A stretch of 64,000 bases of DNA, from contig NZ_ML660108.1 in NCBI RefSeq assembly GCF_007004655.1, forward strand, positions 29,851 to 93,850. Reading direction: 5' to 3'. The stretch comes from Exilibacterium tricleocarpae (GTDB lineage: Bacteria; Pseudomonadota; Gammaproteobacteria; Pseudomonadales; Cellvibrionaceae). Below the pieces are notes generated by a model, which was not told the DNA's origin, did not search any database, and saw only the letters and a program-made list of their open reading frames with translations. The translations under genes and the position numbers were made by a program. Below are positions 42,371 to 54,200 of the stretch, piece after piece. Positions within the stretch are counted from its first letter, which is position 1, and each line of letters opens with the position of its first letter.

Positions 42371-43457
42371 TTAGTGATATTAAGCTTTGATTCATATTTC
42401 TTCTTTGCCGCTGTAAATACCCCTTGATATCAGCTCTCTAATACAGAGAATTAATATGATTGTTCTATTCATGTACTAAACCCATGAACTGATTAAATCT
42501 GAGTTAAAACGTCACCACTCTTTGTAATAGTGGTAGTTCTACCGTATTTAAAACGGGATAAGTGGCGATTAGATGAGAAAACTAAAAAATTTTTTCTTTT
42601 GCCTGAAAAGTATATAAATAGGAGGCTCCATTTTCTATAAGAAGGTCAAAATACAATTAATAGCTATATTATTTGCAAAATTCTAGGGTGGTATAAGTAT
42701 AAACTTTGACACGTATAGCAGCAGGCTCAACTTTTAAGACCATATAGAGGATATGTCCTCTCATGTATATCCGCTCTACCCTTGATAAGTTTGGCGCACA
42801 AAATTCGTAATAATAATACGTTAAACTTATCGATTTTCAATGGCGGTAAAATAAGGCACCATATTAGCTTCTAACGAGAAATATAGATCTCCATTTTACT
42901 ATCAAATTTATACTTCTTATCCAAGCTGTGAGCAGTTTGCATCAAAATTTTTACATAAATATGAATAATGGTTGTGTCACGCCGAGTATGTAGCACTCTT
43001 GCTAAATATCTCTCATATATTGTTAGCAGACAGAAAAAATAGGCCTTATCATTCATGGCTGCTGAATCTTGCTAATGGTAATGAGCTTCTTGAGAACTTT
43101 CCCTTATGGGCAGGCGCTAACCGTTCATAGGATGTCTTCATTGAAGTTTCCATGTAATTTTCTCATCGTTAAATCAAATAATATTTCTTTGGTGCCGTTT
43201 GTCATGATAAGTCAATACCGTGAGGATGCTTCTAGCTGTTTTGATGGTTACCTTGTTAATGTGTTGACATGGTTTTTCACTATTTAAATCTTCAATTTTC
43301 CTAAAGTCATTCGATGACTAAATAAATTGCTACCCTAGAGATTTATCTCATGCGGTTTAGCAGCGATCCTGTTAGCCAATATGACTTTGCCTTTTTGATA
43401 GTTCTTCTGCGATAACTGGTTGAGTTACATAATTTTTGAATATATGGAGTAGTTTAG
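42371..43457. other. 1.09-kb AT-rich gene-free stretch inside the NRPS locus
   Basis: No frame here has both a ribosome binding site and a recognisable product. Visible items: hairpin ACCACT/AGTGGT (42514-42519 with 42529-42534) after mbtH, dyad GATAAGTTT/AAACTTATC around 42785-42832, TTGACA at 43264, and the short palindrome AGTCAT-TCG-ATGACT at 43305-43319. The ribosome binding site GGAG at 43446 serves NRPS-1. It may be a long regulatory leader or decayed DNA left by a deletion. Confidence 0.5.
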
Positions 43458-46400
43458 ATGAGTGCGCTGGACTTATTGGAAGAATTGGGAAAAAATAATA
43501 TAAAAATATCTATCGTTAAAAACCGTTTGGATATTACTGCCCCAAGAGGTTATCTCACAAATTCTCTGAAGAACAAACTAAAGTACTATAAAGAAGATAT
43601 TATTCAAATACTCCTTCTTGAGTCTAAAAAAATTTACCAGTCAATAAAGCCTATCAATAGAAAGGATATTATGAAGTTGTCCTTTCCTCAAAGGCGACTT
43701 TGGTTTATTAATCAGTTCGAAAAAAAGTATAGTTATGCATACAACATAGTTTCAGCTTTAAAGCTAAAAGGGACAATAGATATAAAAGCTCTTCAAATCT
43801 CCTTTAACAAATTAATAGAACGCCACGAAAGTCTTCGGACTGTGATAGCCGTCTGCGAGGAAGAGGCAGGGCAATCTATAGTGAAGGAGCTAAAGCTAAG
43901 TATCCCTATTGTTGAAGTGACAGACGCTTGGGTGCCTTCTTATATAGAAAAAGAAAGTAAGCATGTATTTGATCTGACAAAAGGACCTTTGGTTAGGGTT
44001 AGCTTGCTTCGCTTACTACCCAGAGAACATATTCTCTTAGTCAATATGCATCATTTGATATCCGACGGTTGGTCCCTCGGGATATTTTATAAAGAGCTGA
44101 GTGAACTCTATAAGTCACATATTAATTCTGAGACGCTTAAACTACAGTCTTTACCTGTCCAGTATGTTGACTTCGCGCATTGGCAGAGAGAAACATCACA
44201 TCACGATTTACTGTTAAAGGAAATAAGCTACTGGAAAGTCCAGCTGTCGGGTTCTCCCACTTTGTTGCGACTCCCAACTGATTGGCCGAGACCGGCTGAG
44301 CAAAGTTATCGCGGTAGCAGCATTCGATTTACACTACCTGCTGAACTTGTCATAGCCATTAGGAAATTTAGTCGCGGTGTGAATGCCACCCCATTTATGA
44401 CTCTTTTAGCCGCTTTCAATGCTTTATTAGCAAAGTACAGTGGGGACAGTGATATTTGTATTGGAACACCCGTAGCTGGAAGAAGAAGCTCAGAATTAGA
44501 GAGTATAATCGGGCTCTTCGTAAATACGCTTGTCATACGCACAAAATTTCATGATCGCCTTGCTGTCAAAGAGCTTGTTGAAAACGTTAGAGACACCTGT
44601 CTATCTGCATATGAGAATCAAGCTGTGCCCTTTGAATACTTGCTTGAAGCGTTGGGGGTGAATAGAAGTCTAAGCTATTCTCCTGTATTTCAGGTAATGT
44701 TTTCCTTACAGAACACTCCTGAGCCAACCTTGGAGCTTCCTAATGTTTCTGTTCTTCCAGTTGTTAGTGAAAAGTATACATCAAAATTTGATCTAATCAT
44801 GGATTTGGCCGAAGTTGGAGGAGAAATACAAGGAATTCTAAAATATAAGTCAGGCTTGTTTCGTAAAAGCACTGTTGACCGCATGGTTAGAAGTTTCCGA
44901 TTGCTGTTAGATAAGATGATTAGTGAGCCTTATCGCTTCGTTGACGAAATTAGCGTGTTAGATAAAAAAGATGAACAGGAAATACTCCTTGATTGGAACT
45001 CGACGAAGTTCATACGTCCGAAAGAACTGTGTATTCATGAACTATTTCTTTTGCAAGTTGAAAAAACTCCCAGCTCTATAGCCGTCACTTATGATGAAAG
45101 AAGACTAACATACAATGAACTGAATATAAGAAGTAATCAATTGGCTAACCATCTTATAAAGAATGGCGTTGGCCCCGAAGTTAGAGTTGGTCTCTGTATA
45201 GAGCGCTCACTGGATATGATTATTGGAATATTGGGTATTATCAAAGCAGGTGCAGCCTATGTTCCAATCGATACAGAATACCCGTCACAAAGAATAGAAA
45301 GCCTAATAGAAGATAGTGGCATCTACATCTTACTTGTCCAAAAAAGTCTACAGAAACTACCGGCAAACCTTAAGGCTGTCTCTCATCTGTATATAGACGA
45401 AAGTTGGCCGACGATAGCTAGAGAAAGTTGTGCACCTCCTAAAGTTAGTGTACATCCTGAAAACTTGCTTTACGTTATTTATACATCCGGTTCAACAGGT
45501 AGGCCGAAGGGTGTAATGGTAACTCATGCTGGCCTGTCTGCACACATTGCTTGGAAGAAACGCGTTTTTGGCTTAAATGCCGAAGATACTATTTTGCAGA
45601 AAACGCCTATTGGGTTTGACGTATCAGTTTGGGAATGGTCTGTGCCGTTAGTTACTGGTGCTAACCTACAACTTGCCGCACCTGGCGGGCATCGGGATCC
45701 TGCGTACCTGCTTGATTTAATAGAAAGTAAGAGAATTACAGTTGTGCAAGCTGTCCCATCGCTTTTGGGTGAGCTGTTAAGAGAAGCGGATGAAAAGAAA
45801 ATTCGATCCTTACGATACTTATTCTGTGGCGGCGAACCTCTGTCGCCAGGGTTGTGTAGTAAGTTTAAAGATTTAAATAGCCAAACTTTGATGTATAACT
45901 TTTATGGCCCTAGCGAGGCCACGATTGATAGCACATACTGGCTTTTTGACACGTCACAGCAGTCTGAAGTCGTTCCTATAGGTCGACCTGTAGACAACGG
46001 GCAGATCTATATCTTGGACAAAAGTCTAAATCCCGTCCCAATTGGTGTCGTGGGAGAAATATATATTGGTGGCGATATTTTGGGGCGCGGGTACGATAAT
46101 CGACAGGATATAACCGCTCTGAATTTCATCCCTAATCGGTATAGCGAAATCGCTGGTGATCGCCTATATCGAAGTGGCGACTTGGGGCGTTATCTTCTAA
46201 ACGGGGATGTGGAGTATATAGGTCGTATAGATTATCAAGTGAAGATTCGCGGTTTCCGTATTGAACTTGGCGAGATAGAAAGTGCACTTTTTGAAATTCC
46301 GGAAGTGGACAAAGCCGTAGTAGTAGCCCATTGTCGAGATCAAGTGTCTCAAAGCTATTACTTGGCTGCCTATATTGTTTTGAAATCAAAGAGCTCTTGT

Positions 46401-48251
46401 GATCAAAGTAAATTACGCGATGAACTAAAAAGACTGCTACCTGAATACATGATTCCTTCCTTTTTTATACTTCTTCAAGCTTTACCTTTAACGGAAAACG
46501 GCAAGTTGGATAGAAAAGCGCTTCCGGAACCTGATATATCTGAGTTGCCTGATCAAAGCTATGCGGCACCTAGAACGGAGACCGAGCTGGCTTTAGTTGA
46601 TATATGGTCTGACGTTCTACGAATAAAAACTGAGAATTTGGGGGTTAATACTAATTTTTTCGATCTGGGCGGTGACTCCATCTTGAGTCTCCAAATTATT
46701 GCCAGAGCTAGAAATAAAGGTATACAACTAACTCCCCGTCAGATGTTTGAAAATCAAACCATTTCCGAATTGGCGAAAGTCGCAGTGAAAAGTTCTGATG
46801 AAATTATAGCTGATCAAGGGTTAGTTTCCGGTGAAGTTGAACTGACCCCGATTCAGCGCCGCTTCTTCGAAAATACTAAATTGGACTTTAATCACTTTAA
46901 TCAATCTATTCTATTTATAATTTCGGAGAAAATTAGTAAAGAAATACTAGTAACGTTGATAGAAAGTTTAGTATTGCATCATGATGCTCTTAGGCTTAGA
47001 TTTTTGAAAGAGGGCTCAGGATGGGTACAGTTTTTCAAAGAGTATAAACCAGAAAAGCTTTTGGAAGTATTTGATCTATCCGATCTTCCTATGGTCGAAA
47101 AAATAGATCAAATGGAGTCAAAGTGTTCAGCCACTCAAAAGGAACTGAACATAGAAAAAGGTCCCTTGTTGCGGGCGGTGCTATTTACAATGGGGGAGGG
47201 AAATCCAGATCGTTTACTTATAGCTGTTCATCACTTAGCCATCGATGGTGTTTCCTGGCGGATTTTACTTGAAGACATTAAAACTGCCTACATGCAGATT
47301 TCATCTGGGAGTTCTATAAAATTACCTACCAAGACAACATCATATAAGGCTTGGTCGGAAAAACTCCAAAGTTACAGCCAGTCTGAGCAGCTACTTAAAG
47401 AGTGGCACTACTGGAACGATATTTCCAAGTGTGAGTTAACTTCTTTCCCTCAAGACTTTACTATTCAAGATAGTGAAAAAACAGTCGGTTCTGAGGTTAT
47501 CCATAGAGCTAGCCTAAAATTTGAGGAGACTCAGAAGTTACTGCAGGAAGTGCCGACTGCTTATAGCACGCAGATAAATGAGGTTCTTTTAACTGGGCTG
47601 ATGATAGCTTTCTACAAATGGTCCGGACAAAATAAGCTGTTAATAGATTTGGAAGGGCATGGACGGGAAGATATCTTTAACGATGTGGATGTCTCTCGCA
47701 CAGTAGGATGGTTTACATCTGTGTTTCCCGTGGTTTTAGAGCTAAGTTCGTCCTCACATATTGGTTCTTCCTTAAAAGCCGTAAAAGAAAAATTGCGAAG
47801 AATTCCAGAGCGAGGGATTGGCTATGGTTTGCTGCGCTACTGCTGTCGTGACCCTGAAGTTGCTAGGGTTATGGAGTTAATGCCGGAAGCAAAAGTAGTA
47901 TTCAATTATCTTGGACAGTTTGATCAACTGGTTAGTAGAGATGAATTATTCCAATGGGCGCCTGAATCTGTAACTGGGCTTCAAAGCAAAAATCATAGCC
48001 GTCGGTATTCACTTGTCATTAACTGTTCTGTAAAAAATGGATGCCTACACCTGCCGATAGCCTACAGTTGCATTGAATATCGGACAGAAACAATAGCTGC
48101 GCTAAGTTCATACTTTTTAGAGGCTTTGCGGGCGCTAATACAGCATTGTACAGACTCAAACAGCTACGGTTACACTCCGACCGATTTTCCGGATGTCGAA
48201 ATTTCGGCGAAAGAGCTGGACGAGATAGTTAAGGATTTAGAGGTCAATTAA
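43458..48251 (+). CDS. NRPS-1: docking-C-A(Gln-like)-T-E
   Basis: A 1597-residue single-module synthetase. It has a TubC-type docking domain (1-60) and a C domain (about 70-500, HHLISDG from 198). In the A domain (about 540-1020), A3 YTSGSTGRPKG starts at 675 and the pocket Asp is 721. The carrier domain has FFDLGGDSI with Ser1074. The epimerisation domain (about 1125-1590) has HHLAIDGVSWR from 1258, GHGRED and NYLGQFD, all intact. Pocket residues read by alignment to GrsA and EntF are DVWQFGFID, nearest to the Gln code DAWQFGLID, so D-Gln or a similar residue is predicted. The C-terminus (SAKELDEIVKDLE) resembles a COM donor. The stop overlaps the start of NRPS-2 (TAATG). Confidence 0.92.
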   Translation: MSALDLLEELGKNNIKISIVKNRLDITAPRGYLTNSLKNKLKYYKEDIIQILLLESKKIYQSIKPINRKDIMKLSFPQRRLWFINQFEKKYSYAYNIVSALKLKGTIDIKALQISFNKLIERHESLRTVIAVCEEEAGQSIVKELKLSIPIVEVTDAWVPSYIEKESKHVFDLTKGPLVRVSLLRLLPREHILLVNMHHLISDGWSLGIFYKELSELYKSHINSETLKLQSLPVQYVDFAHWQRETSHHDLLLKEISYWKVQLSGSPTLLRLPTDWPRPAEQSYRGSSIRFTLPAELVIAIRKFSRGVNATPFMTLLAAFNALLAKYSGDSDICIGTPVAGRRSSELESIIGLFVNTLVIRTKFHDRLAVKELVENVRDTCLSAYENQAVPFEYLLEALGVNRSLSYSPVFQVMFSLQNTPEPTLELPNVSVLPVVSEKYTSKFDLIMDLAEVGGEIQGILKYKSGLFRKSTVDRMVRSFRLLLDKMISEPYRFVDEISVLDKKDEQEILLDWNSTKFIRPKELCIHELFLLQVEKTPSSIAVTYDERRLTYNELNIRSNQLANHLIKNGVGPEVRVGLCIERSLDMIIGILGIIKAGAAYVPIDTEYPSQRIESLIEDSGIYILLVQKSLQKLPANLKAVSHLYIDESWPTIARESCAPPKVSVHPENLLYVIYTSGSTGRPKGVMVTHAGLSAHIAWKKRVFGLNAEDTILQKTPIGFDVSVWEWSVPLVTGANLQLAAPGGHRDPAYLLDLIESKRITVVQAVPSLLGELLREADEKKIRSLRYLFCGGEPLSPGLCSKFKDLNSQTLMYNFYGPSEATIDSTYWLFDTSQQSEVVPIGRPVDNGQIYILDKSLNPVPIGVVGEIYIGGDILGRGYDNRQDITALNFIPNRYSEIAGDRLYRSGDLGRYLLNGDVEYIGRIDYQVKIRGFRIELGEIESALFEIPEVDKAVVVAHCRDQVSQSYYLAAYIVLKSKSSCDQSKLRDELKRLLPEYMIPSFFILLQALPLTENGKLDRKALPEPDISELPDQSYAAPRTETELALVDIWSDVLRIKTENLGVNTNFFDLGGDSILSLQIIARARNKGIQLTPRQMFENQTISELAKVAVKSSDEIIADQGLVSGEVELTPIQRRFFENTKLDFNHFNQSILFIISEKISKEILVTLIESLVLHHDALRLRFLKEGSGWVQFFKEYKPEKLLEVFDLSDLPMVEKIDQMESKCSATQKELNIEKGPLLRAVLFTMGEGNPDRLLIAVHHLAIDGVSWRILLEDIKTAYMQISSGSSIKLPTKTTSYKAWSEKLQSYSQSEQLLKEWHYWNDISKCELTSFPQDFTIQDSEKTVGSEVIHRASLKFEETQKLLQEVPTAYSTQINEVLLTGLMIAFYKWSGQNKLLIDLEGHGREDIFNDVDVSRTVGWFTSVFPVVLELSSSSHIGSSLKAVKEKLRRIPERGIGYGLLRYCCRDPEVARVMELMPEAKVVFNYLGQFDQLVSRDELFQWAPESVTGLQSKNHSRRYSLVINCSVKNGCLHLPIAYSCIEYRTETIAALSSYFLEALRALIQHCTDSNSYGYTPTDFPDVEISAKELDEIVKDLEVN

Positions 48252-51200
48252 TGAATACTCACAAGCCACAAATAGAAGATATCTATTCATTGTCTCCAAT
48301 ACAGCAAGGCATGCTTTATCATTCCAGTTTGATGCCTTCTGGTGGATTATATGTGGGGCAATTTGTATTTGAGTTAAATGGAAGAGTTAACTCGCAGGCG
48401 TTTCGAGAGGCTTGGTCACGAATATCTGAAAGGCATGCCGTTTTTCGCACTTTTTTCACTAATGTAGATACTGAAAAACCTGTGCAAGTTGTGCTAAAGA
48501 AAGCTGACTTTCCTTGGCAGGAAAAAGACTGGCGGAGTATGTCCTCAGCCGAACATTATTCCCGCTTAGAAGAACTTTTGAGTGAAGATAAAAAACAAGG
48601 TTTCAACATAAAACAAGCGCCTTTAATGCGGTTATATCTAATCCGTTTGGAGCAGCTAAAATACTGGTTTGTATGGAGTCGACACCATGCTATTTTTGAT
48701 GGTTGGTCAGGTCCTATCATATACAGAGAGCTGCTTGGTCAATACAAAGCTGTTCTCGATAAAGTCTCTTTCTCACCGCAGATGAATAGGAACTATAAGG
48801 ATTATATCCGTTGGCTAAGTCGGCAAGACCAGAAAAAGTGTGAGTCATACTGGAAGCAATATCTCACTGGTTTTGATACACCCACTTCATTATTGAAAGA
48901 CTCTCACGGCAAGCAGCATGGTCAAAATGAGGATAGATCTAAAAAGATTCGATCGCATGTAAGTGGTAGAATAGGTGAAGCTCTGGATGCCATAGTCCGC
49001 AGTGAAAGAATAACGTTAAATGTTCTTATGCAAGGGGTATGGGCTATAGTACTAGGCAGTTACAGTCGAGAAAATGACGTAGTGTTCGGTAAAGTAGTAT
49101 CCGGTCGTCCGTCTGATCTTGAAGGGGTGGAATCAATGGTTGGTCCCTTCATCAATACGGTACCACTAAGGGTGCATATCGACCCTTTAGCCAACTTGCT
49201 ATCCTGGCTGCGGGCGCTACATGCTTCCCAGATTGATCAAATTCAATATCAGTCGACTCCCTTAGCAGATATTTCCATGTGGAGCGAGATTAGTGGAGGA
49301 GCAAGTCTTTTCTATTCAATTTTTGTATTTGAAAATTACCCTGTTGATACAGCACTAGGAGACTCCGTCGACGGTGCTTTTCGTATGTCACTAGTGAAAG
49401 CATATGAAAAGACGCACTATCCATTGGCATTGGTGGTAAGTCGTAAAGACGATATTGTAGTTGATTTTGTCTATGATGCTTCCTTATTTAGTAAAGAAAC
49501 CATAGCACGATTGTCTCGCTGTTTTGGTAAATTGTTAGAACAAACAGCAAAAAATCCCAACAGGCCGTTGAGTGAACTGCCACTAGTTGGGCAAGAAGAG
49601 AGGGATCTGGTGGTATACGATTGGAATAATACCCAGAGGGCCTATCCAACAAATCATTGTGTTCATGATTTGTTTCGAAAGCAATCTAGTAAGGTCCCAG
49701 ACGCAATTGCGGTTAGGTGGGGGAAAAGACAGTTTTCTTATAGAGAACTTGATGAGAAGAGCAATCAGCTAGCGAATTGTCTTGTAGAAAGAAACGCCGG
49801 TCCGGAAGCCAAGATAGGTTTGCTAATTGAACGTTCCTACGAGATGATTATAGGACTTCTAGGTATTTTGAAAGCCGGCGCCGCTTATGTCCCAATCGAT
49901 CCTACTCATCCGAAAAGCCGTATTAACTTTGTCATTAACGATAGTGATTTAAGTCTCCTCGTTACAGAACGAGCTATATCTATAGATAAGTCTGATGGTT
50001 GGAAAATTCCATATTTGTGTTCAGATAATAACTGGTCTGTAGTTTCCGGATATCCTATAGAACCCCCAACGGTCGAAATGGACCCGCTAAATTTAGCGTA
50101 TGTGATTTATACTTCAGGGTCAACCGGAAAGCCAAAAGGAGTTGGTGTTTGTCACCGAAGCTTAATGAAGCTATGCGCTTGGCATCAGCAGGAATTTTCA
50201 GTGACTGGCTCCTCTAAAACCACACAGTTAGCAAACATTGGCTTTGATGCGATGGTGTGGGAGATTTGGCCGTATTTGCTCTTAGGTTCCGAAGTATGCA
50301 TAGTAGATCAACCAATTGTTCTTGAGCCGGACACATTAATTAAAAAAATCGAAAGCGAAAATATAACTCACAGTTTTCTAACAACGGCACTGGCAGAGAG
50401 GTTATTGGCAAGGGATTGGAAAAAGAACACATCGCTTCGATATATGTTTACCGGTGGGGATGTCCTCAATTATATTCCAGCGAAAAATACAGGCTATACA
50501 CTAATTAACAACTATGGTCCAACGGAAGCGACTGTCATTTCGACTTCAGGTGTAGTGCATCCAGGGGATAAGGGCCCTCCTTCTATAGGTCGCCCAATTA
50601 GTAACACCACTGTATATGTACTCGATGAGTTATTAAATCCTGTACCTATAGGCTTCGTCGGAGAATTGTATATCTCTGGAGATGGGCTGGCGCGGGCATA
50701 CGTAAACAGAGCAGATTTAACAGCGGAGTCTTTTTTACCCAATCCATTCAGCAAAACAGGAGGAGAGAGACTATATAAGACTGGCGACCTTGTTAGGTAT
50801 AGGGATGACGGTGAAATTGAATTTAATGGGCGTATTGATTTTCAGGTTAAGGTGCGCGGGTTCCGAATTGAGCTCGGTGAGATTGAGCGTGTGTTGCTAG
50901 ATCAGTGTGGTATTTTTGAAGCAGTTGTCTTGCCGGCTTCAATAGAAGGAGATAAAAAGGGTACCTTTCTTACTGCTTACATTGTAGCCGACGAAAGCAT
51001 CGTTAACAAAAATATACTTCGAAACAGACTCCAAGAAGAGCTTCCGAGCTATATGGTGCCAAGCTTCTTTCTTTTTATGCCCAGATTACCTCTAAACCGC
51101 AACGGAAAAGTAGATAGGAAGTGTTTACCGAATCCTACCGATAGTAGCTTTTCTTCAAATGTCGTTGTAGAGCCTAAAACAAAAGGTGAGAAGTTATTAG

Positions 51201-54200
51201 TTGATATATGTGCGGAAATACTGGCAGTTTCTGTTAAAGATGTAAGTGTGAAAGATAATTTTTTCGATTTGGGAGGGCATTCTCTTCTTGCCGCTAGATT
51301 GGTGAATAGACTAAGGGAAGCAATAAATTATGAGATGAATATCGCTGATATTCTGTCTGGAAAAACGATAGAGGATTTGGCGTGTTTGCTTAATATGTCA
51401 GAAGCTAAGCCTTCTTTAACTGAGGAGACTCAGCATCCTATTGCACGTGTTAAGCGAGGAGAACATCCGCCGTTGTCATTCGCACAACAAAGGTTATGGT
51501 TTTTAAATCAGCTTGAAGAAGGTAGGAGTGTACACTATAACATTCCGCTTTCGATAAGATTGAAAGGAATCCTAAATATTAGTGCCCTTTCTCTTGCGTT
51601 TAATAGCATTGTAAAGAGGCATGAAGTTCTTCGTACCACTTTCGAGAATATTGACGGTGAGGCGAAACAAGTAATTAGTACAACCATGAACCTCGATATT
51701 GAAGTAATTCACATTGAAGAGCGGAATGTAGAAAGTTACATTAATAATTATTGTCAGCATGTTTTTGATCTATCCAAGAGTCCCTTGATAAAAGTAGTGC
51801 TACTTAGTTTGTCATTAAAAGAAAATCTACTATTGCTCAATATGCACCACATCATCTCGGATGGTTGGTCAATGAGTGTCATATATAGAGAACTCTCTTG
51901 TTTATATTCTAGCTACTGCCAGAGTAAAAAGCCTTCTTTGGATGAGTTAAAGATACAATACGCAGACTTTTCAGTGTGGCAAAAGAAATGGTTGAAAGAT
52001 GGGCTGCTCGACCGTCAGGCGGAGTATTGGAAGGAGCAACTAAAAGGCTTGCCTCCTTTGCTCGATTTACCAACCGATAAATCCCGTCCCTCAATCCAGA
52101 GCAATGTCGGAAGTAGTTGCAAGTGCGTAGTCTCCAGAGAGCTAACTAGTAGGTTAAAGGAGTTGAGTAATCAGTCTGAAGTTACTCTATTCATGACTTT
52201 ACTGGCAGTTTTCAATTTACTTCTCGCACGCTATAGCGGTAAGGAGGATATTTTTGTAGGCAGCCCTATAGCTAATAGACAGAGGCCAGAATTGGAGAAT
52301 TTGATAGGGTTCTTCTCCAATACGCTAGTTTTGAGAAATAAAGTGGATCTAAATTCTAGCTTTCGGCAACTGTTGCAGGTTGTGAAGAAAACAGCTATTG
52401 CTGCTTATGAAAACCAAGACATCCCATTTGAAAATCTGGTAGAGATACTAAATCCCGAACGTAGTTTGAGCTATTCACCGCTATTTCAAATTCTGTTTGT
52501 ATTGCAGAACGCCGAGCAAGAATCACTCTCGCTTACTGGTATCGACGTGGTTTTAGAAGACAGCAAAACTAAAATATCAAAGTTTGATCTTACTTTCGCG
52601 TTGACAGAAAAGAATGGAAGCATTCACGGTAAGTTGCAGTATAATGTTGATATCTTCTCAGAAGAAACAGTACAGCGAATACTAAATCATTACATCTATC
52701 TTCTGGAAAAGGTTATTGAAAACCCAGAAAGTTTGCTCTTTTCCATTCCATTGCTCGATGGAAAGGAGTTCAGCTGTGTGGTGAATGATTGGAATAGTAC
52801 TGATGTCAGTAGCTTTATCGATTTAGACGTATGCAGTTTGTTCGAAGTGCAAGCTACGAAGGCATCAGATGTCATTGCGATAGTTGACGGTGAAAAGAGG
52901 TTGACTTATGGCGCGCTTAACTACAAAAGTAATATCTTGGCTGATCGACTAAATCGTAAAGGTGTAGTTACTGGTGTTAAAGTTGGCGTTTTAGCAGAAA
53001 GGTCTGTTGAGTTTATGGTGTCGATTTTAGGCATCTTTAAGGCGGGTGGTGTCTATATTCCCATAGATCCTGGATACCCTAAAGATCGTATTGACTACAT
53101 GTTGGAACAAGCCGGAGTATCTATTTTACTACGGGATAGGTGTTATTCAGGTGATGTAGAGCACGATTCTTATAACACTATCTGGTTGGAGGAGATTAGA
53201 GACTACAGTATAGAGAGTGAGATGCCCCTGGAAAAGGTACACATAAAAAAATCTTTATCTGACCTGGCATACATAATCTACACGTCTGGTTCTACTGGGC
53301 GTCCTAAAGCTATAACTATGCCACACCTGGCACTAACAAACCTTATTCAGTGGCAGAATAAAAATTCTAGCTGTACTGTTGGATCGAGGACTTTGCAGTT
53401 TAGTTCGCTAAGCTTCGATGTTTCAGTCCAAGAAGTGTTTTCCACTTTTTGTAGCGGTGGTACATTAGTTTTAACTCAGGAGGAAACCCGCAGAGATCCA
53501 TTTTCTACGTGGGAGTTAATTTCTTCTATGCGAGTTAATAGGCTATTTATGCCATTCATCGCCTTGCAACAACTAGCTGAGGCTTTCCCCCTTTCAAAAG
53601 AATCTAGAGCAAGCTCTTCTGTTAGAGAGATCATAACAGCAGGAGAGCAATTACAGATAACTCCAAATATCCGAACTCTCTTTACTGTTTTAGAGGATTG
53701 TAAATTATTTAACCAATATGGCCCCTCTGAAACTCATGTAGCCACTGCGCTTGAGTTAAAAGGCGACCCGAATACTTGGGAATATCTGCCTACTATTGGG
53801 CGACCTATAAGTAATATCAAAACTTATATTCTTGATAAATACTTAAATCCAGTGCCGATAGGTGTCTATGGAGAACTCTACATAGCGGGAAACGGTTTAG
53901 CTAATGGCTATCTTGGTCAGGATAGTCTTACAAAGGAACGGTTTATTGAGTGTACTTTTACTGACGATATGAATTCACAGCGTCGGCGCTTATATAAAAC
54001 CGGTGATTTGGTTCGATATCGCTCAGATGGCTCTATCGAGTACAAAGGACGTACAGATAATCAAGTGAAGGTCCGTGGGTTTAGGGTGGAACCTAGTGAA
54101 ATAGAGCATGTTCTTATCGAGGAAGAGTCAATTCAGGAAGTAGTAGTAATAGACCACCAGCAGGGTGAAAGCTTACGGTCTACAATTTTGGTGGCTTATG

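Noticed and set aside
43069-43287. 72-codon frame in the gap before NRPS-1
   Set aside because: No ribosome binding site and no motif; typical chance frame in AT-rich DNA.
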